DNA of 56,638 nucleotides from an uncultured Bacteroidota bacterium (GCA_937901015.1 CALCGQ010000084.1:1-56638), one strand, 5' to 3'; counted from the first letter of the stretch, positions 21,850 to 32,501 are shown. Notes: a model not told the origin generated them from the sequence alone. Made by a program: numbers and translations.

Positions 21850-23784
21850 CTAATAATAAAAAGGCCTGTTCAATTCAGCATCTATAAGGTTGGCAAGTTT
21901 TTTTAATTCGAAAAATTCTTGTTGTAGCAAAAATATTTCAGCATCATCCTGATTATCTTTCATCTGCACAATAATACTTTTAAGCTTCTTACTTATCAAT
22001 CGTGATTTAAATGACATTAGAGAAGACAATGCAAAATTGAATAAATCATCATCCTCTTTCTTTACAAAAATCTTATTCTTCTCCCAGTTATCACTTAGCT
22101 CATAAGGTGTGGATATGAGCTCAATAACCACAGAAGATAGCTGAGGATCAGGATGATTAGTGAAAAATGATGTGGCCAATACTCTTTCAGATTCTTTTGC
22201 CTTTTTTATTTCATCAACAATAACTTTATAATGATCATTACTAAAACTAAGACCATCATTTGCAAGATCATCAATAATAAAATCCGATATGGAAATTTCA
22301 TGCTCATTTCCTTCATCATCATTAACGGAAACAATAACATCACCAAAAAGCAATAATAAACGTGCTAGATTATTCTCCAAGAAACTTACATCCAGCGGGT
22401 CAATATCAACATTTCTTGGTTGAGATTCTATGACATCTGGTATTGGAGCAAGATCAATTTCGGGGCTTAATCCTTTGCGATACTTTTGTCGTAGGTGCTT
22501 GTTAAGCTCATTTATTAAAGTTTGCTCTCTAACATCGAGCAACACACTACATTCCTTTATGTAAACCGAACGACTTATACCATCTGGTATTTTAGATATG
22601 GTAAGAACAATATCTTTTATAAGTGAAGCACGTCCGGCTGGATCACCTTCCGTTTCTTCCTTAAGGATGCCAGTTTTAAACTTTATAAAATCAACTGCCT
22701 GGCCTGAAATAAAATCTTCTGCTTCGCTTGTTGTATGATTTCTAACATATGAATCAGGATCTTCTCCCTCAGGAAAAAGAACAATCTTAACATTCATACC
22801 TTGTTCAAGAATCAAATCAATACCTCTGAATGAAGCTTTCAGCCCAGCAGCATCTCCATCATATAGAATGGTGATATTCGTAGTATATCTACTTATAAGC
22901 TTTATTTGATCAACAGTTAGGGAAGTGCCAGAGGAGGAAACCACGTTTTCAATACCTGCCTGATGCATTGAAATAACATCCGTATAACCCTCAACTAGAT
23001 AACAGATATTTTGCTTTACAATGGCATTTCTGGCAAAATATATACCATATAATACCTTGCTTTTATTGTAAATATCAGATTCGGGAGAGTTAAGGTATTT
23101 TGCTTTGGATTTTTCGGATGACAATATCCTACCACCAAAACCAATAACTCGGCCTGTAAGATTATGGATTGGAAAAATAACTCGGCCTTTAAATCTATCA
23201 AGTAGTTTATCGTCTTTAGCAATACTCAATCCCGTTTCAACTAATACATCCTTTGAATACCCATTTTTGAGTGCATGTTTTGAATAGTCTTCCCAACTAT
23301 CAAGTGCATACCCAAGCTCAAATTTTTGAATAACAGATTCTCTGAAATCCCTCTCCTTAAGATATGACAACCCTATGGCTTTGCCTTCATTATTGTCACT
23401 GAGGTTTTTCGAAAAATACTGTGAAACGAAAGAGTTCAATGCCAGCATACTCTCCTTTTCATCCAACTCTTGCTGCATTTCAGGAGTAACTTCTTCTTCC
23501 TCTATTTCTATTGTGTATCGCTTTGCAAGATATCTGAGCGCTTCGGGATATGAATAATGCTCATGTTCCATTACAAAACCAACAACATTACCTGCTTTAC
23601 CGCATCCAAAACACTTGTAAATACCTTTGGATGGGCTTACGCTAAATGATGGAGTTTTCTCATTGTGAAAGGGGCATAATCCTAAATAGTTAGCACCTCT
23701 TTTCTTGAGTGTGACAAAATCACCAACCACCTCTTCAACATGAGCAGTTTCAAAAATAGTTTGTATGGTATTGGGATTTATCAC
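21850..23784 (-). CDS. dnaG: DNA primase
   Basis: CPFHNEKTPSFSVSPSKGIYKCFGCGKAGN zinc finger, TOPRIM region. Start proposed at GTG 23784 (VINPNTIQTIFETAHVEEVV) instead of TTG 23880. Confidence 0.93.
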   Translation of the reverse strand: MINPNTIQTIFETAHVEEVVGDFVTLKKRGANYLGLCPFHNEKTPSFSVSPSKGIYKCFGCGKAGNVVGFVMEHEHYSYPEALRYLAKRYTIEIEEEEVTPEMQQELDEKESMLALNSFVSQYFSKNLSDNNEGKAIGLSYLKERDFRESVIQKFELGYALDSWEDYSKHALKNGYSKDVLVETGLSIAKDDKLLDRFKGRVIFPIHNLTGRVIGFGGRILSSEKSKAKYLNSPESDIYNKSKVLYGIYFARNAIVKQNICYLVEGYTDVISMHQAGIENVVSSSGTSLTVDQIKLISRYTTNITILYDGDAAGLKASFRGIDLILEQGMNVKIVLFPEGEDPDSYVRNHTTSEAEDFISGQAVDFIKFKTGILKEETEGDPAGRASLIKDIVLTISKIPDGISRSVYIKECSVLLDVREQTLINELNKHLRQKYRKGLSPEIDLAPIPDVIESQPRNVDIDPLDVSFLENNLARLLLLFGDVIVSVNDDEGNEHEISISDFIIDDLANDGLSFSNDHYKVIVDEIKKAKESERVLATSFFTNHPDPQLSSVVIELISTPYELSDNWEKNKIFVKKEDDDLFNFALSSLMSFKSRLISKKLKSIIVQMKDNQDDAEIFLLQQEFFELKKLANLIDAELNRPFYY

Positions 23785-23799
23785 CTTTGAAAATTTAGA

Positions 23800-23807
23800 C
23801 AAATTTA
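23800..23807 (-). promoter_or_regulatory. putative -7 box TAAATTTG for dnaG
   Basis: Reverse complement of caaattta; 15 bp upstream of GTG 23784. Confidence 0.4.
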
Positions 23808-23876
23808 GGATTATTTGTCGTTGGTATGGTAACCTTAAAATGAAGTTGATTGGATAGTTGAAATATTTATTAAAAA

Positions 23877-24329
23877 TCAATAAATACTTTCAATAATAAT
23901 TTTCATTCCATTAAATACAATTTCATCGCCTACTCGCTTACCTTTCAATGCATTATAAATTGGAACTTTTGGAGAAATGGCGAAATATGTTATTCCATTA
24001 AAATCAACTTTTCCTAGTCCAGCCGAAACAAATATTTTTTGCTTATTGGTTATCACTAGAGCCCCAAATTCAACTACCGACAATTGCTTATCAGCCTCAA
24101 TTTTCCCGAGTGTGTTTATTACAATCTTAGCTTTGTCTAATTGCTTTGCAAATAGCTCAATCTGGCGCATTAGTTTGGTTCGGAACGCATCATATCTATC
24201 CTTTGGCTGCCCATAGTCATTTGCTTGATTTTGAGCTTCACTAATTTCGTTTTGCAATTGTTCAACAACTAACATTTGCTGATTAATGCAACTATCCAAT
24301 AAGCCGGCCTTAATATCCTTCATCACCAC
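23877..24329 (-). CDS. GreA/GreB-like protein
   Basis: 150 aa; N-terminal coiled coil and C-terminal VVEFGALVITNKQKIFVSAGLGKVDFNGITYFAISPKVPIYNALKGKRVGDEIVFNG (GreA C-domain-like). Confidence 0.65.
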   Translation of the reverse strand: MVMKDIKAGLLDSCINQQMLVVEQLQNEISEAQNQANDYGQPKDRYDAFRTKLMRQIELFAKQLDKAKIVINTLGKIEADKQLSVVEFGALVITNKQKIFVSAGLGKVDFNGITYFAISPKVPIYNALKGKRVGDEIVFNGMKIIIESIY

Positions 24330-24556
24330 ATTACTTTTGGCAAAAATAGTGAAGTTGTAGTTACTACATTTTTAATAATTGCATTGGTTTGCTATAGAGA
24401 GCTATTGTGAACTAGTCAAGAGCAAGCAATTGCTTTATGGAAAATTAGAATTGAAATTAAGTGGATACCTTTTTCTATTCTTATGATTTTTTAATAATTA
24501 ATCGCTATGAAGCACTCAAAATTCCAGTACTTTTGATCTTGATAAGTTAAAAATCA

Positions 24557-25789
24557 ATGTTTTTACTAGATAGGTGGATAGAAATAATTAGCATTATACG
24601 CAGAAATAAACTGCGTACCTTTCTTACGGGGTTCAGTGTTACCTGGGGAATATTTATGCTTATTATTTTACTGGGATCAGGGCATGGTTTAGAAAACGGT
24701 GTTCATGACCAATTTGGCAGCTCTGCGGTAAATACACTTTGGGTTTGGGGAGGTGAAACCAGTGTTCCATACAAAGGATATAAACCTGGTAGAGATATTA
24801 ATTTTAAAAATGAAGACTATGCTCAAATCCAAAAAAATATTGATGGAGTAGAGTATTTGTCGGGCAGATTAAATATTTGGGGGAATAATACCATATCATA
24901 CAAAAAGGAATATGGAGAGTTCAATTTACAAAGTGTTCATCCCGATTATGGTATTATTGAAAAAGTAGAAATACTAGAAGGAAGATTTGTTAATGATATT
25001 GATATCAGAAAAAACCGAAAAGTAGCAACCATTGGTATTGCAGTAGTTGATGCTCTCTTTAAGGAAGAGGAAGCTATTGGCAAATATATTAGTATTAGAG
25101 GAATTCCATTTAAAGTAGTTGGTGTTTTCACAGACGATGGTGGGCGACAAGACAGTCAAAGAGCGGTTTATATTCCTGTATCCACCGCCCAAAAAGCACT
25201 AATTGGTCAGGATTATATAAACACTTTGGCAGTTACCGTGGGCAGTAATGAAGTTGATGATAGTAAAAGAATGTCCGATGAAATCAGGGCTAATTTCTCT
25301 GAACGTCATATTTTTGATATTGATGACAAAAATGCTATGTTTATTTGGAATGGTGTTGAAGAGTTTAAACAGTTTCAGGATTTATTCGCAGCAATAAGAA
25401 TGTTTATTTGGGTTATTGGTATTGGAACCATTGTTGCCGGCATTGTTGGTGTAAGCAATATAATGATGATCTCTGTAAAAGAAAGAACACGTGAAATAGG
25501 AATTCGAAAATCCCTTGGAGCCACACCTTGGTCTATTATTAATATGGTGATGCAGGAAGCAATATTGATCACAGGAGTAGCAGGTTATATTGGCTTAATT
25601 CTGGGCGTAGGATTATTAGAACTGGTGAGTCCATATGTAAAATCAGAGTTTTTCCGTAACCCTGAGGCAAACCTAGGAGTGGCAGTCAGTGCTGTGATAC
25701 TATTGATTATCGCCGGGACTATTGCGGGATATATACCTGCCCGAAGAGCAGCAGCCATAAGGCCAGTAGAAGCATTAAAAGAAGAATAA
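24557..25789 (+). CDS. ABC transporter permease, MacB/FtsX family
   Basis: Four TM arrangement with large periplasmic domain; VSNIMMISVKERTREIGIRKSLGATPWSI; C-terminal PARRAAAIRPVEALKEE. Confidence 0.93.
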   Translation: MFLLDRWIEIISIIRRNKLRTFLTGFSVTWGIFMLIILLGSGHGLENGVHDQFGSSAVNTLWVWGGETSVPYKGYKPGRDINFKNEDYAQIQKNIDGVEYLSGRLNIWGNNTISYKKEYGEFNLQSVHPDYGIIEKVEILEGRFVNDIDIRKNRKVATIGIAVVDALFKEEEAIGKYISIRGIPFKVVGVFTDDGGRQDSQRAVYIPVSTAQKALIGQDYINTLAVTVGSNEVDDSKRMSDEIRANFSERHIFDIDDKNAMFIWNGVEEFKQFQDLFAAIRMFIWVIGIGTIVAGIVGVSNIMMISVKERTREIGIRKSLGATPWSIINMVMQEAILITGVAGYIGLILGVGLLELVSPYVKSEFFRNPEANLGVAVSAVILLIIAGTIAGYIPARRAAAIRPVEALKEE

Positions 25790-25808
25790 ATGAAATACAG
25801 CTAATCCA

Positions 25809-27077
25809 ATGTTTAATCGAGATAATTGGCAAGAAATTTTTCAAACACTGAAGAAAAACAAAATTCGTACTTTGTTGACAGCTTTTGGTGTGTTTTGGGG
25901 AATCTTCATGCTCATTATTATGCTTGGATCGGGCGCAGGTTTGGAAAATGGCGTATCATCAGGTATGGGCAACTTTGCCACAAACAGCTTCTTTGTATGG
26001 ACACAGAGAACTACAATTCCTTATAAAGGATTACCCCGTGGAAGGTTCTTCAATTTTAGAAATGACGACATTGATGCACTTAAAAAGAACATACCTGAAA
26101 TAAAATATATTGCCCCCAAAATATCTGGTTGGTCGGCAGGTGATGGAACCAATAATACAATTCGAAAAAATAAAACAGGTGCTTTTACTATCAAGGGTGA
26201 ATATCCTGAATGGAGCAAAGTGGATCCAATGGAGATACAAGGACGATTTATAAACAAAATTGACCTTGATAGACAGCGCAAAGTAGCTGTAATTGGGACT
26301 CGTGTAAAAGAAGTATTATTTGAAGCCGATGAAGATCCCATTGGAGAGTCTATCCAGATTCAGGGGATATATTTCAAAGTTGTTGGTGTTTTCAAACCTC
26401 TTAATACACAAATAAACTTTGGAGGTGAGAAAGAGCAATCCATTTATATCCCATTATCAACACTTCAAAAAACATATAATTATGGTGATATAGTGGGATG
26501 GTTTTCAATAACTGTTGATGATGAATATTATGCACCAGATATTGAGAAAGAAACAATTAAATTCCTAGCCTCACGGCATAGTATTCATCCTGATGATAAT
26601 GAAGCTTTTGGCCATTTCAATCTTGCTGAAGAATTTGAACAAATGAATGGATTATTTAACGGTATTAGTGGATTAATATGGATCGTAGGAATAGGAACAT
26701 TATTGGCCGGTGTAATTGGCATTAGTAATATTATGCTTGTAATAGTAAAAGAACGCACAAAAGAAATTGGTATCAAGCGTGCAATTGGGGCAACTCCATG
26801 GCAAATAATTGTTCAGATCATTACAGAGTCGGTATTTCTCACAACCATATCAGGATATATGGGACTTGTTGCAGGAGTTGGGATAATTGAAGGTGTTAAT
26901 TATGCACTGACAAAATTCCAAGTTGAGAACGACATGTTCAAAAACCCTGAAGTAGATTTTAATACTGCCATCATTGCGCTTATTATTTTAATATTTGCAG
27001 GTGCAATGGCAGGAATAATACCTGCTAATAGAGCAGTAAGCATTAAGCCAGTTGATGCATTAAGGGCTGAGGGTTAA
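25809..27077 (+). CDS. ABC transporter permease, MacB/FtsX family (tandem paralog)
   Basis: Same architecture: KNKIRTLLTAFGVFWGIFMLIIMLGSGAGLENGV, ISNIMLVIVKERTKEIGIKRAIGATPWQI. Confidence 0.93.
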   Translation: MFNRDNWQEIFQTLKKNKIRTLLTAFGVFWGIFMLIIMLGSGAGLENGVSSGMGNFATNSFFVWTQRTTIPYKGLPRGRFFNFRNDDIDALKKNIPEIKYIAPKISGWSAGDGTNNTIRKNKTGAFTIKGEYPEWSKVDPMEIQGRFINKIDLDRQRKVAVIGTRVKEVLFEADEDPIGESIQIQGIYFKVVGVFKPLNTQINFGGEKEQSIYIPLSTLQKTYNYGDIVGWFSITVDDEYYAPDIEKETIKFLASRHSIHPDDNEAFGHFNLAEEFEQMNGLFNGISGLIWIVGIGTLLAGVIGISNIMLVIVKERTKEIGIKRAIGATPWQIIVQIITESVFLTTISGYMGLVAGVGIIEGVNYALTKFQVENDMFKNPEVDFNTAIIALIILIFAGAMAGIIPANRAVSIKPVDALRAEG

Positions 27078-27078
27078 A

Positions 27079-30030
27079 CTAATATGCCCAAATTTCATCA
27101 GAAAATATCCAACATGGATTTCCAGCTCCTTTGTGCCAGTCCGGACAAATCCCTAGTGATATTCCTTTTACTTTAAGAAACTTAATTGACTCGTTTAATC
27201 CTGATAGTTCAAAATCCTTCAGAATTCCACCTGTTTCTCTCAGACTGATATCATTTTCAACGACTCCTAATTTATGGTAAACTACACCATCCATCGAACC
27301 TTCAAATATCACTTTGGTTGGCATAAATATCCATGAGTTTTCATCCTGAAGAAACCCTGCTCCTACTTTTGAGATTCTCTTAGTTTCTCCAAGATCAATT
27401 ACAACATCTAGATCCGGACCATAATATCCTTGCCAGTTTCCAGTTCTGAAGTTATCCCCACCTCTTATAGTATTAATAAGAGCAATATCACCCCCAGCAG
27501 TATATTGTGGGCTATATTCTGTGTTAACGGTTATATTTCTCCCCTTAGGTATGCGAATATATTCAGCTTCTTCAGTAAAACTCTTACGATCACCAATTTC
27601 CGCATATGCTGTTATCTCTCTGCTGGTTTGAATTTGAGCTGGAGTCGTATATCTCTCCTGAACACTTTCATACATGGAGAACCAAATGGTAGCATCCTTA
27701 TCAATACTACTCATGGAAACTTCCATTTTATCATGGAAAGTTTTTGAGTCAGCAACAAAATAAGGCACAGGTATTATCAGATTATCTGTAATCTTCTGAT
27801 ATGGTCTATCCTCAACCTTATTTCCAAATTCATGATTAGGATTTTCTCCCATATTGAATATCAACTCTCCCCCACTCATAATCATATCATGAGTAATATA
27901 TGATTTGGTGTAGAGATTATCATTATAGGAAACTGACTGAATATAAATGTCTTTAGAACTTTTACGTAATGCTTTGATTAGAAACTGTTTTCCATTCTCA
28001 AGACTTATTATCATATCATCAAATACTGGGCTTCCCAATATATAAATATCACTGCCTGGAGTCACAGGGTAAAAACCCATTGAACTTAACACATACCATG
28101 CTGACATTTGCCCACAATCCTCATTACCGCTTAAGCCATCAGGTGCATTGGAATATAGATCGGTACAAATTTCATGAATAATCTTCTGAGTTTTATATGG
28201 TTTACCAACATAATTATAAAGATATGCCATATGATGACTTGGTTCATTTCCATGGGCATACTGACCAATTAAACCGGTAATATCAGACTGATGTCTGCCT
28301 GATAGCTCCATTTTAGTATTAAATAAAGTATCTAGTTTAGCTTCATAGTTAGCATCGCCTCCCAATAGGTCTATGTGAGTGTTAATATCCTGAGGTACAA
28401 AGAAATTATATTGCCATGTATTAGCTTCTGTAAGCATGAAATTAACCTGAGTTGGATCAAACGGCACCACAAATCCACCATTACTTTTTCCTCTAAAAAA
28501 TCCTGTTTCCTTGTCATAAATGTTTTTGTAATACTGTGCGCGTTGAATAAAAGTAGCATAGGTTTCCGAATCATTTTGTGCTTTTGCAAACTCTGCGATG
28601 CACCAATCATCATATGCATATTCAAGTGTTTTCGACACAGATTCTCCTTCTTTATCTGCAGGTATATAACCCTTTGATCTATAGTATTTCAATCCAAACT
28701 GATCGGCATTGGCAGTTTCAATCATAGCCTCTAAAGCTAATTCGGCATCCCAACCTCGGATTCCCTTGACCCATGCATCTGTAATAACAGGAATTGAGTT
28801 ATATCCAATCATACAATTTGTCTCACAAGCAGCAAGTTCCCATACTGGCAGCAAACTATCATGTTTGTACATATCCAACATCGAGTTAATAAGATGATTC
28901 GTTTTTTCCTGCTCAATTATTGTAAATAATGGATGTAATGCTCTAAAGGTATCCCAAAGTGAAAAAACTGTATGCATGTCAAAAGAATTATCCTTGTGAA
29001 TGCCTCCATCATGACCCCGATAACGATGGTCCACATCAGAAGAAATGTAAGGCGCTAACATTGAATGATACATCGCTGTATAGAAAATTGATTTCTCATC
29101 GGCTGTTCCACCTGAAACTTCAATACTAGATAACCTGCTATTCCAGTTATTAAAGGCATTATTCTTCACTTCTTCAAAACCCCAACCTGGTATTTCAGAT
29201 AAGCAGTTTTCTTTGGCTCCCTTATAATCTACCATACTAATACCAACCTTTACCATTATTGGCTCACCATCATTTGTATCAAAATTCAGAACGGCAATTA
29301 AGCTATCAGCGTTAGCTGACCCCGAGTTTTGCAGATATTTTCCATCAGCTACAATCGCCTGTTGTACAGTTGGCTTTGAGAATGTAGCATAAAAATATAC
29401 CACCTGATCCGAAGCCCATGCCTTTGTTCGCCTATAACCTTGTACTTCATAATCCGAAAGAAACTGTATTTCAGCTTCAAGAATTTTTTCCGATACTACA
29501 CTCTCTATTAGATCTATTAATATCTGTGAACTATCAGACTTTGGAAAAGTATACTTATGAAATCCAACTCTCGGAGTTGTTGTAAGCTCAACAACAATAT
29601 TATTATCAAGGCTTACACTGTAGTATCCTGCTTTGGCAACTTCATTATCATGACTAAACTTCGAGCCATAACCTGATTCAGGATTTTCTGAAGTTCCAGG
29701 ATTAGTTTTAAGCTCACCAACCAAAGGAACAAATCTAATATCGCCATAATCACCAACACCAGTTCCACTCAAATGCATATGGCTAAATCCAAGGATAAAA
29801 TCATCACTGTAATGATATCCGGAACATCCGTCCCAGCTATCTTTTCGAGTATCCGGACTTAACTGAACCATACCAAAAGGTTGAGCTGCTCCGGGATAAG
29901 TATGACCGTGTCCTCCGGTCCCAATGAATGGATTTACATAATCTGCTGGATTTTTTTGCTCATCGCCACAACTGGTCAATAATATAATACTTAAAAAGAC
30001 TCCTGAAAATAATCGTGAAAAATTCATCAT
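27079..30030 (-). CDS. GH92-family alpha-mannosidase lipoprotein with C-terminal discoidin-like domain
   Basis: 983 aa; lipobox LLTSC; VNPFIGTGGHGHTYPGAAQPFGMVQLSPDT, SGNEDCGQMSAWYVLSSMGFYPVTPG. Confidence 0.95.
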   Translation of the reverse strand: MMNFSRLFSGVFLSIILLTSCGDEQKNPADYVNPFIGTGGHGHTYPGAAQPFGMVQLSPDTRKDSWDGCSGYHYSDDFILGFSHMHLSGTGVGDYGDIRFVPLVGELKTNPGTSENPESGYGSKFSHDNEVAKAGYYSVSLDNNIVVELTTTPRVGFHKYTFPKSDSSQILIDLIESVVSEKILEAEIQFLSDYEVQGYRRTKAWASDQVVYFYATFSKPTVQQAIVADGKYLQNSGSANADSLIAVLNFDTNDGEPIMVKVGISMVDYKGAKENCLSEIPGWGFEEVKNNAFNNWNSRLSSIEVSGGTADEKSIFYTAMYHSMLAPYISSDVDHRYRGHDGGIHKDNSFDMHTVFSLWDTFRALHPLFTIIEQEKTNHLINSMLDMYKHDSLLPVWELAACETNCMIGYNSIPVITDAWVKGIRGWDAELALEAMIETANADQFGLKYYRSKGYIPADKEGESVSKTLEYAYDDWCIAEFAKAQNDSETYATFIQRAQYYKNIYDKETGFFRGKSNGGFVVPFDPTQVNFMLTEANTWQYNFFVPQDINTHIDLLGGDANYEAKLDTLFNTKMELSGRHQSDITGLIGQYAHGNEPSHHMAYLYNYVGKPYKTQKIIHEICTDLYSNAPDGLSGNEDCGQMSAWYVLSSMGFYPVTPGSDIYILGSPVFDDMIISLENGKQFLIKALRKSSKDIYIQSVSYNDNLYTKSYITHDMIMSGGELIFNMGENPNHEFGNKVEDRPYQKITDNLIIPVPYFVADSKTFHDKMEVSMSSIDKDATIWFSMYESVQERYTTPAQIQTSREITAYAEIGDRKSFTEEAEYIRIPKGRNITVNTEYSPQYTAGGDIALINTIRGGDNFRTGNWQGYYGPDLDVVIDLGETKRISKVGAGFLQDENSWIFMPTKVIFEGSMDGVVYHKLGVVENDISLRETGGILKDFELSGLNESIKFLKVKGISLGICPDWHKGAGNPCWIFSDEIWAY

Positions 30031-30043
30031 GAGGTAAATTATT

Positions 30044-31672
30044 TTACTTGGTTACAAATGGGTGATCACAATAATTATATCCTAGTTTGTCATAGATTCC
30101 GAAATGGGTTTCTATCTTATTTTTAAATAATGGCCAATTTTTATCACCAGTCCAAACTACCTCGCTTAGAGCCGCCATTCTTGGTAGTATCATATACTCC
30201 ACATAATCCGTAGTTTCCATGTATTCTGTCCATACATTGCCCTGAGCACCAAGAATATGTTTTGCTTCCTCAGCATTGAGCTCTTCGGGAATAGGATTAT
30301 AAGAATAGACTTTTTCAAGAGTAGTAAAACCACCTATTGCAAGTGGCTCAGTTTCTTTATTAGCCTGATAATGATCGAAATAACAGTGTGACCCAGGAGT
30401 CATAATAGCATCATGACCATCTTTAGCTGCAGCAATACCCCCTTCAGTACCTCTCCACGACATAACTGTTGCATTAGGTGCCAGACCACCTTCAAGTATT
30501 TCATCCCATCCAATTATACTTCTACCATGACTATTCAGGAATTTCTCCATTCTTTGAATAAAATAGCTTTGAAGTTCGTGTTCATCATTCAGCCCTTCTC
30601 TTTTGATAGTAGCCTGACAAGTACTACATTCTTTCCATCTTGCTTTCGGAGCCTCGTCGCCACCGATGTGAATATATGTGGAAGGGAAAAGGTCCATTAC
30701 TTCAAGCAATACATTTTCCAAAAACTCAAAGGTTTGTTCTTTAGTACAATAAATATCTTCAAAAACACCCCAGGTTGTTGCAACTTCATAGGGGCCTTCG
30801 GTACATCCTAACTCAGGATATGAAGCAAGAGCAGCGAGTGAATGGCCGGGCATTTCAATTTCTGGTATTACGGTTATCTGACGCTCAGTTGCATATGCAA
30901 CAACTTCCCGAACCTCATCTTGAGTGTAGAATCCACCATATTTCTTTCCATCGTATTGTGGAGTTTCTTTTCCATAATGACCTACTAAAGTTTCTTTTCG
31001 CCATGAACCAACCTCCGTAAGCTTTGGATATTTCTTAATCTCAATTCTCCATCCTTGGTCTTCTGTTAAGTGCCAATGAAAGGTATTGAACTTATAGAAT
31101 GCTAATATATCGATATACTTCTTTATGAATTCCACAGGAAACATATGGCGGCAAACGTCGAGATGCATTCCTCGATATGGAAATTGCGGCTTATCCACTA
31201 TCTCCAATGTTGGAATCATCACCTGCATATTGTCGTGGTCAATGGTGAGTTTATTTGATAAAAATATTTGATACAATGACTGAAGGGCATAAAAAGTTCC
31301 TCTTGGTGAGTTTGCTTCAATGATAACCTTCTCCTCTTTTATTATCAGTTTGTAAGCCTCTTGATCATTATCATTGCTACCAGGTATTAATTTTAATATA
31401 ATAACATTGGACTCTTTGGAATTCTTAAGAGTTGATGTATTAATCTTAATCCCAAATGAATTAACTACCAAATCTGCAAAATATGAAGCTTGTTGTTTTA
31501 ACTCTTCATTATTATCATATACAACAACTGTATTCTTATGGAGTTTAAACTCATCACCTCCCATTATTAATTGTTGTGGTTCAGGTATTATCATTGTTTG
31601 TTTAATTTCTTTTTTTTGGCAAGATGTTAAGATTAACAGCATGGAAAGCAGGAAGAATAAAGATGGTTTCAT
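30044..31672 (-). CDS. GH20 beta-N-acetylhexosaminidase lipoprotein
   Basis: Start refined to ATG 31672 (MKPSLFFLLSMLLILTSCQKKE lipoprotein signal); FHWHLTEDQGWRIEIKKYP, HIGGDEAPK catalytic DE. Confidence 0.95.
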   Translation of the reverse strand: MKPSLFFLLSMLLILTSCQKKEIKQTMIIPEPQQLIMGGDEFKLHKNTVVVYDNNEELKQQASYFADLVVNSFGIKINTSTLKNSKESNVIILKLIPGSNDNDQEAYKLIIKEEKVIIEANSPRGTFYALQSLYQIFLSNKLTIDHDNMQVMIPTLEIVDKPQFPYRGMHLDVCRHMFPVEFIKKYIDILAFYKFNTFHWHLTEDQGWRIEIKKYPKLTEVGSWRKETLVGHYGKETPQYDGKKYGGFYTQDEVREVVAYATERQITVIPEIEMPGHSLAALASYPELGCTEGPYEVATTWGVFEDIYCTKEQTFEFLENVLLEVMDLFPSTYIHIGGDEAPKARWKECSTCQATIKREGLNDEHELQSYFIQRMEKFLNSHGRSIIGWDEILEGGLAPNATVMSWRGTEGGIAAAKDGHDAIMTPGSHCYFDHYQANKETEPLAIGGFTTLEKVYSYNPIPEELNAEEAKHILGAQGNVWTEYMETTDYVEYMILPRMAALSEVVWTGDKNWPLFKNKIETHFGIYDKLGYNYCDHPFVTK

Positions 31673-31785
31673 CAATTTAAAGCTTTGGTTTCTAATAAAA
31701 AATTTCAACGGATACAAAGTTATGTATTTTGTTGAGGAGCCCAACAAAATGAAATATTACTTCGTAATTAATGAAATAGAATAAA

Positions 31786-31819
31786 TGAAAAATCCCCACC
31801 TGAATGAACAGATAGGGAT
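31786..31819 (-). terminator. putative terminator downstream of the 31843-32217 gene
   Basis: Minus strand: atccctatctg-ttcatt-caggtggggat followed by tttt. Confidence 0.55.
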
Positions 31820-31842
31820 GAGTATAGAGAGTAATATATATT

Positions 31843-32217
31843 TTAATTTATAACTAATACTTTAGCGTAAGTTCTTACCGATGGCTTTGATAAATTTTGT
31901 GAAATTGCAGAAGGTATATCATTAATGTATTGTTCTTGTTCAAAACAGAAGTTTTCTGAAATTGCTTTATAATAAAGATTTAAGCTAGTTAAGTATTGTT
32001 CGTCAAATGGCAGATCATCAATAGTTGTTTCTTCATTAAAGGAAAAATCAACTTGGATAGCAATGTCGTATCTTGTTTGTATTTCAACATCTTCAAGGTT
32101 AAATGGGATATCATCTATGTATTCTTCTTGTTCAAACTCTAAACCAGTGGCCATTATATTTAGTGATGCTAGGAAGATGATCAGAATTAGTGCGGTAGTT
32201 TTAGTTAAAGTTTTCAT
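31843..32217 (-). CDS. small secreted protein with three 32-aa repeat units (YIDDIP motif)
   Basis: 124 aa; signal peptide MKTLTKTTALILIIFLASLNIMATG; FEQEEYIDDIPFN / FNEETTIDDLPFD / FEQEQYINDIPSA starting at residues 28, 60 and 92. Confidence 0.85.
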   Translation of the reverse strand: MKTLTKTTALILIIFLASLNIMATGLEFEQEEYIDDIPFNLEDVEIQTRYDIAIQVDFSFNEETTIDDLPFDEQYLTSLNLYYKAISENFCFEQEQYINDIPSAISQNLSKPSVRTYAKVLVIN

Positions 32218-32249
32218 CAGTATATTTTTTATCAGTTGTTATTATGAAG

Positions 32250-32280
32250 CAAAAATACGCTCAATAATGGCCCAAGTAAA
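32250..32280 (-). promoter_or_regulatory. putative promoter TTTA-N19-TATTTTTG
   Basis: rc of caaaaata (32250-32257) and taaa (32277-32280), 19 bp spacer; identical layout upstream of the paralog. Confidence 0.7.
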
Positions 32281-32289
32281 TAGATAATA

Positions 32290-32317
32290 GGTGAGTGGAA
32301 GGGGTTTTTCGGTGAGT
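32290..32317. promoter_or_regulatory. direct repeats GGTGAGT x2, 21-bp period, upstream of promoter
   Basis: ggtgagt at 32290-32296 and 32311-32317. Confidence 0.55.
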
Positions 32318-32404
32318 AGCGGAAATATTACTTTGTATCGTAAATCTATTAGATATGAATATATAATGGGCAGATTAAACTAGGTTAGGATAATAATTTC
32401 AATT

Positions 32405-32438
32405 CAAAAAAAGTCCCCACAGAGAGTGTCTATGGGGA
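32405..32438 (-). terminator. Rho-independent terminator downstream of the 32502-32858 gene
   Basis: Minus strand: tccccatagacactctctgtgggga then cttttttt. Confidence 0.75.
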
Positions 32439-32501
32439 GGAGATTTTAGTTTGAGCCAAAACCTTATATGTTGAGAAATTTATTACTAATTCCGGATGCT
32501 T

